A stretch of DNA of 39,320 nt, taken from the NCBI GenBank assembly GCA_026225095.1, contig JAMFSC010000006.1, forward strand, positions 1 to 39,320, in the 5' to 3' direction. Made by a program: the position numbers and the translations under genes. Below are positions 32,301 to 39,320 of the stretch, piece by piece. The notes beneath the pieces were generated by a model, which was not told the origin of the DNA, searched no databases, and worked only from the letters and a program-made list of their open reading frames with translations. The stretch's first letter is position 1. The number at the start of each line of letters is the position of its first letter. Source of the stretch: a bacterium. Its GTDB lineage: Bacteria; Acidobacteriota; Terriglobia; Terriglobales; Acidobacteriaceae.

Positions 32301-34898
32301 ATGAACGGCCTGGCGGCTGGGTTGGTCTTCCAGAAAGATAGCTCAGAGAAGTATGATCGGTTTTTAGTGCGGCTTTGGTTCCATGGATTCAGACCGCGAC
32401 CGACGGGGGCGAACATCTTATCTCGGAACAATCTCTGGTTGACGGCTGTGCTGAGAAGCATCGGCGATGCGGTCATCGCGTGTGACGCCGAGGGCCGAAT
32501 CGCCTTTATGAATGAGGTGGCGGAGAATCTGACGGGCTGGCGTCAGGACGAGGCGTCAGGTCGCGATCTGAAGGAAGTCTTCTGCATCATCCATGAGGGA
32601 ACACGGGCGGTAGTGGAGAGCCCGGTGGACAAGGTGCGGCGGCTGGGGACGGTAGTCGGCCTGGCGAACCATACCCTGCTGGTGCGGCGGGACCGAACGG
32701 AGATCTCGATCGACGATAGCGGGGCTCCGATCTTCCATCCGGAGGGGACACTCTCGGGGATCGTCCTGATCTTCCGGGATATCTCGGAGAAGCGGCGTGC
32801 GGAGCGAAACCTGGAGCTGCTGTCGGAGTCCGGGCGGGTGCTGGCCAGGCCTCTGGACTTTGAGACGACACTGGATTCCATTGCCAGGTTCTGCATCGAG
32901 TGGTTTTCGGACTTTTGCTACTTCGACCTGGTGCGTCAGGATGGAACGATCGATCGTTCGGTGCGTCTGCACCGCGTTCCTGGGCAGCAGGAGTTGCTGA
33001 ACGAGGCCTCGCGGGCGGTTCTGGACCCCAGGGCGCGACACCCGGTCACAGAGACTCTGGCCAAGGGCGAACCCACGGTGGTGGAAAAGGTGACGGATGA
33101 GTGGCTGCGGTCCGTGGCGCTGAACGAGGCGCATCTTCGGAGCATGAGGGAGCTGCGGTTTCATACGCTGCTTTCAGTCCCGGTCCGGGTAGGGGGCCAC
33201 ACGTTTGGAACGCTCTCGTTCGGAAGGACGTTGAATCCTGTTCCATTTAATGGAGAGGATGGGCGGGTGGCGCAGGAACTGGCTGCGCGGGTGGCGTCTG
33301 CGCTCGAGAATGCGCGGCTGTATCGCTCGGTGCAGGAGGCGCGGGAGACGACACGGATGGAACGGGAGCGATATCGGGATCTGTTTCTCCACGCTCCGGT
33401 CGCGATTATGACGTTGAGTGGGCCCGAACACCGCGTCGGGCTGGTGAATGAGACCTATATACGGCTTCTGCGGCGTACGTCGGAGCGGGAACTGGTAGGA
33501 AAGACGGTTCGTGAGGCGCTGCCGGAGTTTGTGGACCAGGGCTTTCACGAGATTCTGGACGTAGTCTACCGGACGGGGGAGACATATCTCGGGAACGAAA
33601 GTCTCGCATATGTAAGAAACACGACGACGGGTGAACTGGAGGAGGGGTACTTCAACTTCGTCAATCAGCCGACGCGGGATGCGAGTGGCACGATCGACGG
33701 CGTGCTGGTGCTGGCGGTGGAGATCACGGACCAGGTACGGGCGCGCAAGGAGACCGAGGTGCGCGAGCAGATGTTGAGGATGCAGACATCGGAGCTGGAG
33801 GCGGTGTACCGGACGGCTCCGATCGGTCTGGCGCTGTTCGATCCGGTGGAGTTCCGCTACCTGCGGCTGAACGATACGCAGGCGCAGATCGTGGGTCTGC
33901 CGGCGAACGAGATTCTGGGCAAGACGTTGACGGAGATCGCTCCGCTCGAAGGGCTGAATGAGATGTTTCAATCGGTCGCGGATGGGACGCCGATCAAGAA
34001 CGCGCTGCTGGAGGGGGAGCTGCCGTCGCAGCCGGGTGAGCATCGCTACTGGACGGTCAACTACTACCCGGTCTACGGCGACGATGGGACCGTGCAGGCG
34101 ATTACGGCGGCATCGCTCGAGGTTACGGGGCAGAAGCGGGCCGAGCGCGCGCTGATCCAGAATGAAAAGATCGCCGCGGTGGGGCGGCTGGCCAGTTCCA
34201 TTGCGCATGAGATCAACAACCCGCTGGAATCGATTACGAACCTGCTGTACATCGCGCGGCATACGCAGGACGCCGCTTCGATCCATGAATACCTGGACGT
34301 CGCCGACCGGGAGCTGCGGCGGATATCGCTGATTGCGAGTCAGACCCTTCGCTTCTACCGCCAATCGACCAGACCGCAGGCGGTGGAGTGCGAGGCGCTG
34401 GTCGATAGCGTATTGGGCCTGTACCAGGGTCGATTGCTCAACTCTGGGGTCAAGGTGTTGACCCGGGAGTGGGTAAAACAGCCGATCGTCTGTTTCGAAG
34501 GAGAGATTCGGCAGGTGATTGCGAACCTGGTGGGGAACGCACTGGACGCGATGCCGCACGGTGGGCGACTGCTGATCCGGAGCAGGAGAACGACCGAAAA
34601 CGCAACCGGCCACCAGGGGGTAACACTGACATTTGCCGATACCGGATGCGGGATGACGGCGGCGGTGCAGAAGCGGATCTTCGAGCCATTCTTCTCAACC
34701 AAGGAGATGAACGGGACAGGCCTGGGCCTGTGGATCAGCCAGGATATCGTTACAAAGCATGGTGGGTCGCTGAAGGTACGGAGCCGGGCAGGCGGCGGAC
34801 GATGCGGAACCGTATTCTGCCTGTTCCTGCCGTTTGCTTCGGTGCTCCCGGATGTCGTACAGACGCAGGAGACGTCGATTCTGACGCGGGTGGGATGA
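32301..34898 (+). CDS. Cytoplasmic PAS-GAF-PAS-PAS sensor histidine kinase
   Basis: 865 residues from the ATG at 32301 (TTG codons at 32289 and 32298 are alternatives; the ribosome-binding site is weak). No membrane segment, so a soluble sensor. Order: PAS 1 (about 40-160, 'SIGDAVIACDAEGRIAFMNE'), GAF (about 175-340), PAS 2 (about 360-480), coiled linker, PAS 3 (about 500-610), then HisKA with phospho-acceptor His636 in 'SSIAHEINNPLESITNLLY', and HATPase_c with N-box 'VIANLVGNALDAMPHGG', 'FADTGCGM' and 'GTGLGLWISQDIVTKHGG'. No receiver domain is attached and no response regulator gene is near, so it is an orphan kinase here. Signal unknown; tandem PAS plus GAF suggests redox, light or small-molecule sensing. 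Convergent with the propeller gene, 8 bp apart. Confidence 0.9.
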   Translation: MNGLAAGLVFQKDSSEKYDRFLVRLWFHGFRPRPTGANILSRNNLWLTAVLRSIGDAVIACDAEGRIAFMNEVAENLTGWRQDEASGRDLKEVFCIIHEGTRAVVESPVDKVRRLGTVVGLANHTLLVRRDRTEISIDDSGAPIFHPEGTLSGIVLIFRDISEKRRAERNLELLSESGRVLARPLDFETTLDSIARFCIEWFSDFCYFDLVRQDGTIDRSVRLHRVPGQQELLNEASRAVLDPRARHPVTETLAKGEPTVVEKVTDEWLRSVALNEAHLRSMRELRFHTLLSVPVRVGGHTFGTLSFGRTLNPVPFNGEDGRVAQELAARVASALENARLYRSVQEARETTRMERERYRDLFLHAPVAIMTLSGPEHRVGLVNETYIRLLRRTSERELVGKTVREALPEFVDQGFHEILDVVYRTGETYLGNESLAYVRNTTTGELEEGYFNFVNQPTRDASGTIDGVLVLAVEITDQVRARKETEVREQMLRMQTSELEAVYRTAPIGLALFDPVEFRYLRLNDTQAQIVGLPANEILGKTLTEIAPLEGLNEMFQSVADGTPIKNALLEGELPSQPGEHRYWTVNYYPVYGDDGTVQAITAASLEVTGQKRAERALIQNEKIAAVGRLASSIAHEINNPLESITNLLYIARHTQDAASIHEYLDVADRELRRISLIASQTLRFYRQSTRPQAVECEALVDSVLGLYQGRLLNSGVKVLTREWVKQPIVCFEGEIRQVIANLVGNALDAMPHGGRLLIRSRRTTENATGHQGVTLTFADTGCGMTAAVQKRIFEPFFSTKEMNGTGLGLWISQDIVTKHGGSLKVRSRAGGGRCGTVFCLFLPFASVLPDVVQTQETSILTRVG

Positions 34899-34906
34899 CC
34901 GCAAGG

Positions 34907-36028
34907 TCAGAAGAGCGGTCGCCCGTGGACTCCCAGTTCGAGGAAGAAGATCGCGTCGCGTGTGGCGAGGGCGCAGGCGCCGTGTTCGAGGAAGGCCAGG
35001 CCGACGAGGTCGTTGCCGGCGACGGCCAGGGTGGCCTCGCGGTTGGGGGTGATGCGGACGATGCCGCGCTGACCACGGTAGGAGGCGGCGACGTAGAGAT
35101 TGTCCTCGTTGTCGAATGCCATTCCCTGAGGACGTCCCAGGCCGGAGAAGTATACGGAGGTGTTGCCGTCACGGTCGATGGCCAGGATGGACTGGCTGGA
35201 TGATGTGGTTGGTCCGGTCACGAAGAGGGTTCCGGCGTCGTTGAACGCCAGATGATAGGCGGCGACCGAAGGCTCGAGGGTAGCGAAGACGAAGATCTCG
35301 CGGGCTCGGGTGTCGGGTACGCCCAGGACGAGGGGATCGCCGGGTCCGGGGATCGGGATGCAGGCGATCTTGAAGATGGTTCCCGAGCGGTCGCCGACGA
35401 AGAGGTTTCCGTCAGGATCGAAGGCGATGCCGGTGGCGACGCCCATGCCCTCGGCATAGATGGAGAAGGCTCCGTTGGGCGCGATGCGGTAGATGGTGCC
35501 GTCGGCGCGGGAGCTGGCGTAGAGAAGGCCGTCGGGGCCGATGGCGAGCCCGGTGGGATTGAGCAGGTCGCGGACGAACGGGCGCATGGGGAAGTCTTCG
35601 CCGGGGGCGCGGGTGTCGATGCTGAAGACGGAGACCGGGACGAGCTGGCCGCGCGGACCGGAGAGTGTCGCGTAGAGGTGTCCGCGGGCGTCGACTGCGG
35701 GATTGGCCACTGGGTGAAGGCCTTCGGCCATCAGGGTCGCGACGCGAAGCGGGAGGGAGTTCGAGGAGGAGGAGTTGCGGTGGACGATCAGGTCACCGGG
35801 GAAGGCGGCCTCGGGGATGCGGATGATGGCGTGGTTGGAGCGGGAGAGGGAGATGGGCGCCGTGACGTCGTTGAGGGTGATGTGCGGGAGCTGGGACTGG
35901 TAGGGACCAAGGTGGGTTCCGTGCAGCTCGACCTCACCTCCGGGCATCGCGGCGGTGGGATGGATGTGGGTGAGATGCGGGGTGTTGGGGTCGATCTGGG
36001 GGCGTCCGAAGGTGAAGAGTGGGGACAT
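34907..36028 (-). CDS. IPT/TIG domain protein with NHL-type beta-propeller
   Basis: 373 residues without a signal peptide or membrane segment. Residues of about 15-95 form an IPT/TIG immunoglobulin-like domain ('PTAAMPGGEVELHGTHLGP'). From about 105 onward there are NHL/SMP-30-like propeller blades: 'PTGLAIGPDGLLYASSRADG', 'ATGIAFDPDGNLFVGDRSG', 'YHLAFNDAGTLFVTGPTTSS', 'PQGMAFDNEDNLYVAASYRG'. Catalytic Glu/Asn/Asp metal ligands of gluconolactonases are not obvious, so it may bind rather than catalyse. Its stop is 8 bp from the histidine-kinase stop (convergent), and pgpA lies 22 bp upstream on the same strand, so it may be last in a yacG-pgpA-propeller transcript; a functional link is not apparent. 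Confidence 0.8.
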   Translation of the reverse strand: MSPLFTFGRPQIDPNTPHLTHIHPTAAMPGGEVELHGTHLGPYQSQLPHITLNDVTAPISLSRSNHAIIRIPEAAFPGDLIVHRNSSSSNSLPLRVATLMAEGLHPVANPAVDARGHLYATLSGPRGQLVPVSVFSIDTRAPGEDFPMRPFVRDLLNPTGLAIGPDGLLYASSRADGTIYRIAPNGAFSIYAEGMGVATGIAFDPDGNLFVGDRSGTIFKIACIPIPGPGDPLVLGVPDTRAREIFVFATLEPSVAAYHLAFNDAGTLFVTGPTTSSSQSILAIDRDGNTSVYFSGLGRPQGMAFDNEDNLYVAASYRGQRGIVRITPNREATLAVAGNDLVGLAFLEHGACALATRDAIFFLELGVHGRPLF

Positions 36029-36050
36029 GTGTGTGTCTCAGGGTAGGACT

Positions 36051-36560
36051 CTAGCGGCTTGGATGCAAGGCGTGGAGGGCGAGAGGCAGAAGATGGGCTA
36101 CCGCGAGGGCGAGGAGGCCTGCCGCAACGTCGTCGAGCATGATGCCGGTTCCTTCCGGCAGCGATTCGAGCTGGCGAATCGGAGGTGGTTTCAGGATGTC
36201 GAAGATGCGGAACAGAAGAAGCGAGAGGGCGGCATGGGGCCAGTCGGGCGCGATGGCGATCAGGGCGATGAGCTGTCCGGCGACCTCGTCGATAACGACG
36301 TGCCCGGGGTCTTCGCGGCCTGATTCCCGGGCCACGATGGTAGCAGCGGGGATGCCGATCAGGGTTGCGGCGAGGGCAGCGGCGGCGGTCCAGAGGGCCA
36401 GATGCCCGGGATGGAAGGCGTGCGCGGCTCCGAACCAGAGGAGCAGGGCGGCGATCGAGCCGTAGGTTCCGGGTCCGGGTTTGAGCAGGCCCGCGCCGAA
36501 GAAGGTGGCTGTGAGCCAGGCCCAGCGGGTCTTCGGGGCGGCGGGTTGCGGCTGGGTCAA
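36051..36560 (-). CDS. pgpA: Phosphatidylglycerophosphatase A
   Basis: 169 residues, an inner-membrane phosphatase that converts phosphatidylglycerol phosphate to phosphatidylglycerol. Motifs of the PgpA family: 'FFGAGLLKPGPGTYGSIAAL' near the N-terminus, 'DPGHVVIDEVAGQLIALI' with the acidic pair, 'LFRIFDILKPPPIRQLE' and 'GIMLDDVAAGLLA'. About four hydrophobic helices. It lies 10 bp after yacG on the same strand, forming a two-gene unit, and its product completes a membrane-lipid set with the nearby gpsA and plsY. Confidence 0.93.
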   Translation of the reverse strand: MTQPQPAAPKTRWAWLTATFFGAGLLKPGPGTYGSIAALLLWFGAAHAFHPGHLALWTAAAALAATLIGIPAATIVARESGREDPGHVVIDEVAGQLIALIAIAPDWPHAALSLLLFRIFDILKPPPIRQLESLPEGTGIMLDDVAAGLLALAVAHLLPLALHALHPSR

Positions 36561-36570
36561 CTTCTTCCCC

Positions 36571-36786
36571 TCAGTCTTCGTCTTCGCTGCCGCGGCGCAT
36601 GCGCTGGTCCAGACCTTCGAGGACGTCGGGGTCGAGGATGGGCGAGCTGATCTTGTAGTCGCCGGAGGCCCATTTGCCGAGATCGAGGATGCGGCAGCGG
36701 TCGGAGCAGAAGGGGAAGTCTCCGCTGGTGGCGAGGACGACCTTGCGGCAGGTGGGGCAGAAGAGCGCTTTGGGTGGGGTTGCCAT
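36571..36786 (-). CDS. yacG: YacG-type zinc-finger DNA gyrase inhibitor
   Basis: 71 residues with four cysteines in the YacG pattern: 'FCPTCRKVVL' and 'FPFCSDRCRILDLGKWASG', followed by 'DYKI'. The family binds the C-terminal region of GyrB and blocks DNA binding. Length is typical (about 65). The acidic C-terminal tail (SEDED) is also usual. It is directly upstream of pgpA. Confidence 0.9.
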   Translation of the reverse strand: MATPPKALFCPTCRKVVLATSGDFPFCSDRCRILDLGKWASGDYKISSPILDPDVLEGLDQRMRRGSEDED

Positions 36787-36809
36787 GTCTTTTCTCTATT
36801 CTAAGAGAT

Positions 36810-36839
36810 GCTGGACGCGGTGGTTAAGCTTCGTCCAGC
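36810..36839. terminator. 8-bp hairpin in the yacG leader region
   Basis: GCTGGACG (36810-36817) pairs with CGTCCAGC (36832-36839) around a 14-base loop, 24 bases upstream of the yacG start. There is no T-run, so it could be the end of the rimO-side transcript, a leader structure, or an operator. A second imperfect dyad (TGTAA...TTACA) lies near 36868-36886. Confidence 0.3.
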
Positions 36840-36954
36840 GACCCCTCCCCCTCCCCATTGCCCGGCTGTAAGCCTCATGTTTACACCCATCCCTGCAGCT
36901 AGAACGTTGCCGCGTGGAGATTGAGTGCGATGGATGACGTTGGAGCGGCGAAAC

Positions 36955-36999
36955 GGCGGTGGTCTATTCGGCGGTGGTCTATTCGCCGGTCGTCTATTC
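36955..36999. repeat. Three tandem 15-bp units spanning the rimO stop codon
   Basis: GGCGGTGGTCTATTC at 36955-36969 is repeated exactly at 36970-36984 and, with two changes, at 36985-36999 (GCCGGTCGTCTATTC). On the coding (minus) strand each unit reads GAA TAG then nine bases, so the last Glu codon and the stop codon of rimO are repeated twice more in frame. It looks like a local duplication by replication slippage at the 3' end of the gene. Confidence 0.85.
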
Positions 37000-38799
37000 G
37001 AGGATGCGAGCGACGACGTCGTAGTCGTGGGACTCGGTGATCTCTGCCCGGTAGAAGGTTCCGGGGACGAGGGCTTCGTGGGGTCCGAAGTCGTTGATGA
37101 AGACCTTGCCGTCGATCTCGGGGGCGTGGAGCGGGGTGCGACCCTCCCAGAGGAGGTCGGTCTCGGCGGACGGGCCTTCGACCAGGAGGTCGATCTCGCG
37201 GCCGATCCATGCGCGTTTGCCCTTGAGGCTGACCTTCTGCTGCAGGCGCATGAGCTTGCGGCGGCGGGTCTCGATGGTGCGTTTGGGGACCTTCAGTTCG
37301 TCGGCGAGCTCGAAGGCCTTCGCGCCCTCTTCGTCGGAGTAGGTGAAGACCCCGAGCCAGTCGATCTTGGCCTCGGTAATGAAGGCTTCGAGCTGCTGGA
37401 AGTCTTCTTCGGTCTCGCCGGGGAAGCCGACGATGAAGCTGGTGCGGATGACGATGCCGGGGACGATGCGGCGGGCCCTGGCGATCAGGTCGAGGAAGAT
37501 GCGGTCGTTGCCGCCGCGCTTCATGGTCTTCAGCACAGAGGGGCTGGCGTGCTGGAGAGGGACGTCGAGGTACTTGGCGATGGTCTGGTGCTTCGCCATC
37601 GTTTCGAGCAGGCGGGTCGTGACCTTGTTGGGGTAGGTGTAGAGGAAGCGCAGCCAGCGCAGACCGGGCAGGGGCGCGAGCGCGTCGAGGAGCTGGGCGA
37701 GACCGTCTTTCAGACCGAGGTCTTCGCCGTAGCAGGTCGTGTCCTGGCCGATGAGCGTGATCTCGCGGACGCCCTGGGCGATGAGATCCTGGGCCTCGGC
37801 GATGATGGACCCCATGCGCCGGGAGCGGAACTTGCCGCGGAGCTGGGGGATGATGCAGAAGCTGCAGGGATGGTCACAGCCTTCGGCGATCTTGATGTAG
37901 GCGGAGGCGCGGGGGGTGGTGAGGATGCGGGGGGTGGCGTCGGAGTAGAGGTAGTCCGGGAGCGCGGCGGTGGCTCCGTCCCAGGACTCGCGGGAGAAGC
38001 GGCCGGATTGCTCGCGGGCGTCGCCTTCGGGGCGGGATGCGGGGGCGTTGAGGCCGGTGTTCCCGGCGGGCTTGTCGGGGTGGGAGACGTGGGCAATATG
38101 CTGCCCTTCGTGGCTAAGCGGTGATGCCCCGTGGGTGGTGCCCGTTTCGGCCAGAGACTGCGCGATGGCGGGGAGGGCGGAGATGCGGAGCTGGGGGGCG
38201 GTCTCGGCGTCGGTCTCGGGGTTGGCGAGGGGGCGGGAGTGCTGGTTGACGGCGGAGGGTGCTCGGGAGACCAGGACCGTTGTTTCATCGACCGGCGCGG
38301 GGTCCGCGATGGAGAGGTGAGGCTCGATCGACGCGGCGATGCTTGGCATACCAAAGTCCTGCGGGAGGATCTGGAAGGGGGAGTGGTTTGGCTGGGTGCG
38401 GGGGGTAAGGCCGGCGGCGGCGAGGATGGCTTCGAGCTCGCCGGTTCCCACGACGGCGTCGACCTCGGGGATATTCTTGCGGATCTCGTCGCGGTAGCGC
38501 TCGACGAGGCAGCCGGCAACGACGATCCGGGTAGCTTTGCCGCCGTGCTGCTGCTTGTGCTGCACCATCTCGAGGATCGTGTTCACGGACTCCTGCTTGG
38601 CGGAGTCGATGAAGGAGCAGGTGTTGATGACGATGATCTCGGCGTCTTCGGCGTTGGGGGTAAGCTCGGCTCCGTTGTGGTGGAGCAGGCCCATCATGAC
38701 CTCGGAGTCGACGAGGTTTTTAGGACAGCCGAGGGAGACGAAGCCTACCTTGGGGCGGGTTGGGGTAGGGGTGGCTTCGAGGAGGGCGGAGGTGGTCAT
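36994..38799 (-). CDS. rimO: Ribosomal protein S12 methylthiotransferase RimO with a long inserted linker
   Basis: 601 residues; a radical-SAM enzyme that adds a methylthio group to the Asp of ribosomal protein S12. N-terminal UPF0004 domain with cluster cysteines C25 (SLGCPKN), C61 (NTCSF) and C97 (AGCLVERY). Radical SAM motif 'EGCDHPCSFCIIPQLRG' (C308, C312, C315). C-terminal TRAM domain of about 530-601. Between UPF0004 and radical SAM is an insertion of about 150 residues (about 130-280) of low-complexity, Pro/Ala/Ser/Glu-rich sequence not found in E. coli RimO (about 441 residues); 'YLYSDATPRILTTPRASAYI' resumes normal homology. The start at 38799 (GGAGGGTG just before) is preferred to an in-frame ATG 28 codons upstream. 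No frameshift is needed. The 15-bp tandem repeat overlaps its stop. Confidence 0.95.
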   Translation of the reverse strand: MTTSALLEATPTPTRPKVGFVSLGCPKNLVDSEVMMGLLHHNGAELTPNAEDAEIIVINTCSFIDSAKQESVNTILEMVQHKQQHGGKATRIVVAGCLVERYRDEIRKNIPEVDAVVGTGELEAILAAAGLTPRTQPNHSPFQILPQDFGMPSIAASIEPHLSIADPAPVDETTVLVSRAPSAVNQHSRPLANPETDAETAPQLRISALPAIAQSLAETGTTHGASPLSHEGQHIAHVSHPDKPAGNTGLNAPASRPEGDAREQSGRFSRESWDGATAALPDYLYSDATPRILTTPRASAYIKIAEGCDHPCSFCIIPQLRGKFRSRRMGSIIAEAQDLIAQGVREITLIGQDTTCYGEDLGLKDGLAQLLDALAPLPGLRWLRFLYTYPNKVTTRLLETMAKHQTIAKYLDVPLQHASPSVLKTMKRGGNDRIFLDLIARARRIVPGIVIRTSFIVGFPGETEEDFQQLEAFITEAKIDWLGVFTYSDEEGAKAFELADELKVPKRTIETRRRKLMRLQQKVSLKGKRAWIGREIDLLVEGPSAETDLLWEGRTPLHAPEIDGKVFINDFGPHEALVPGTFYRAEITESHDYDVVARILE

Positions 38800-38948
38800 C
38801 ACCCTCCATTCTACCGTGTGGGGGGTGCGGACAGGGGCCGGCGACGGCAATCGCGGGTTCCCTTTGGGCAAGACAGCCGACAACTAGCGGAAGAGCGCGG
38901 TCTCGGCTGGCGGCGGGCGTCGACAGCACACCCCAGGAGCGCTGCGGC

Positions 38949-39236
38949 TTACCAGACGATCGGAGAAAATCCAGCCTCTTCGAGTGTCTTCATTGAGACT
39001 TCGACGGCGGGGTATTGGGCGTCGCGGGTCTGCTTGCCCAGAGCCTGATCGGTGAGGGCAAGCGTATTTTCTGCGATGCCGAAGGCCTTCAGGACCTCCC
39101 GGTGCTCGGGCCATGTGCGGGGGCCGCTCCGGAACCATCGCTTGGTGGAGAGATCGCAGGCGCTCAATCTCGTTTCGGATCGCGAACGATCCAGCTGCAC
39201 CCGGAAGACTACGTTTTTGAAATCCTGATCACCCAT
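38949..39236 (-). CDS. Small protein of unknown function
   Basis: 95 residues from the ATG at 39236 (a GTG precedes it in frame; upstream GGATAAG is a weak ribosome-binding site). The sequence is soluble and charged, with 'RVQLDRSRSETRLSACDLST' in the first half and 'LKAFGIAENTLALTDQALG' in the second, which suggests a mixed alpha/beta small protein. I recognise no family. It lies 149 bp upstream of the rimO start on the same strand. Codon bias resembles the neighbours, so it is plausibly a real gene, but no homology evidence is available. Confidence 0.45.
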   Translation of the reverse strand: MGDQDFKNVVFRVQLDRSRSETRLSACDLSTKRWFRSGPRTWPEHREVLKAFGIAENTLALTDQALGKQTRDAQYPAVEVSMKTLEEAGFSPIVW

Positions 39237-39320
39237 CACTTATCCGTTCACCAGTGGCATTCCGGGCCTGGTACCCATAGGGTTTTCCGAAAGGTAACAC
39301 AAAGTAACCAGACAACCAAA

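Noticed and set aside
36840..36860. Possible third copy of the poly-C intergenic repeat
   Set aside because: C-rich (CCCCTCCCCCTCCCC) but lacking the GTACC start and the CAAAGT-TTCAAACG block.
39240..39320. Gene at the right edge
   Set aside because: No open frame with a start or family feature in the last 80 bases.

Overview
The window is a GC-rich bacterial chromosome segment, densely packed with genes on both strands and without rRNA, tRNA, CRISPR or prophage genes that I could find. Gene content and style suggest an Acidobacteriota soil bacterium of the Terriglobia (Granulicella/Edaphobacter/Terriglobus type). The signs are an LVIVD-propeller/DUF305 pair, secreted M61 peptidase and c-type cytochrome genes, a RimO with a long linker, and poly-C intergenic repeats. 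This placement is an inference from overall character, not from a marker gene.

Left part (1-11.6 kb). The 5' end of an IS630-type transposase gene runs off the left edge. A PfkB-family sugar kinase (-) and a sugar-porter MFS permease (+) follow as a divergent uptake/phosphorylation pair. Then comes the most unusual block, five same-strand genes at 2887-11597: a very long membrane/diheme cytochrome fusion, a shorter single-heme paralogue, a GMC flavoprotein oxidoreductase, a 145-residue protein of unknown function and an 829-residue diheme protein. Two neighbouring pairs are tightly coupled (19-bp gap; 4-bp ATGA overlap). I read it as a redox module in which a flavoprotein oxidises an organic substrate and RoxA-like multihaem proteins take part in electron transfer or oxygen chemistry; the substrate is unknown. 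The long fusion has a perfect AGGAGG ribosome-binding site in front of an internal ATG ATG, exactly where the cytochrome half would start as a separate gene.

Middle part (11.6-25.8 kb). On the minus strand lie an exported MetX-like alpha/beta hydrolase, an exported diheme cytochrome c, an M61 peptidase with PDZ domain, and ribD. Next are a Tat-exported bicupin oxalate decarboxylase (+) and a divergent MDR oxidoreductase/TetR pair with duplicated operator-like repeats. A small membrane protein and a strong 18-bp-stem terminator follow, then a two-gene operon of a Met-rich DUF305 protein and an LVIVD beta-propeller protein, ftsY, and a TetR regulator. Two copies of a diverged intergenic repeat (poly-C plus a dyad) sit upstream of ribD and of the DUF305 gene.

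Right part (25.8-39.3 kb). A six-helix membrane protein is divergent from the TetR gene. It is followed by a cinA-plsY-gpsA operon (phospholipid precursor genes), a chemoreceptor gene with a possible FliA-type -10 box, an outer-membrane barrel-like protein, a PAS/GAF/PAS/PAS histidine kinase, an IPT/TIG plus beta-propeller protein, a yacG-pgpA pair, rimO (about 150-residue linker insertion; a 15-bp tandem repeat across its stop codon), and a small unidentified gene. Coordinates of starts were chosen by ribosome-binding site and family N-termini. Family assignments are by eye from motifs; no database search was run.
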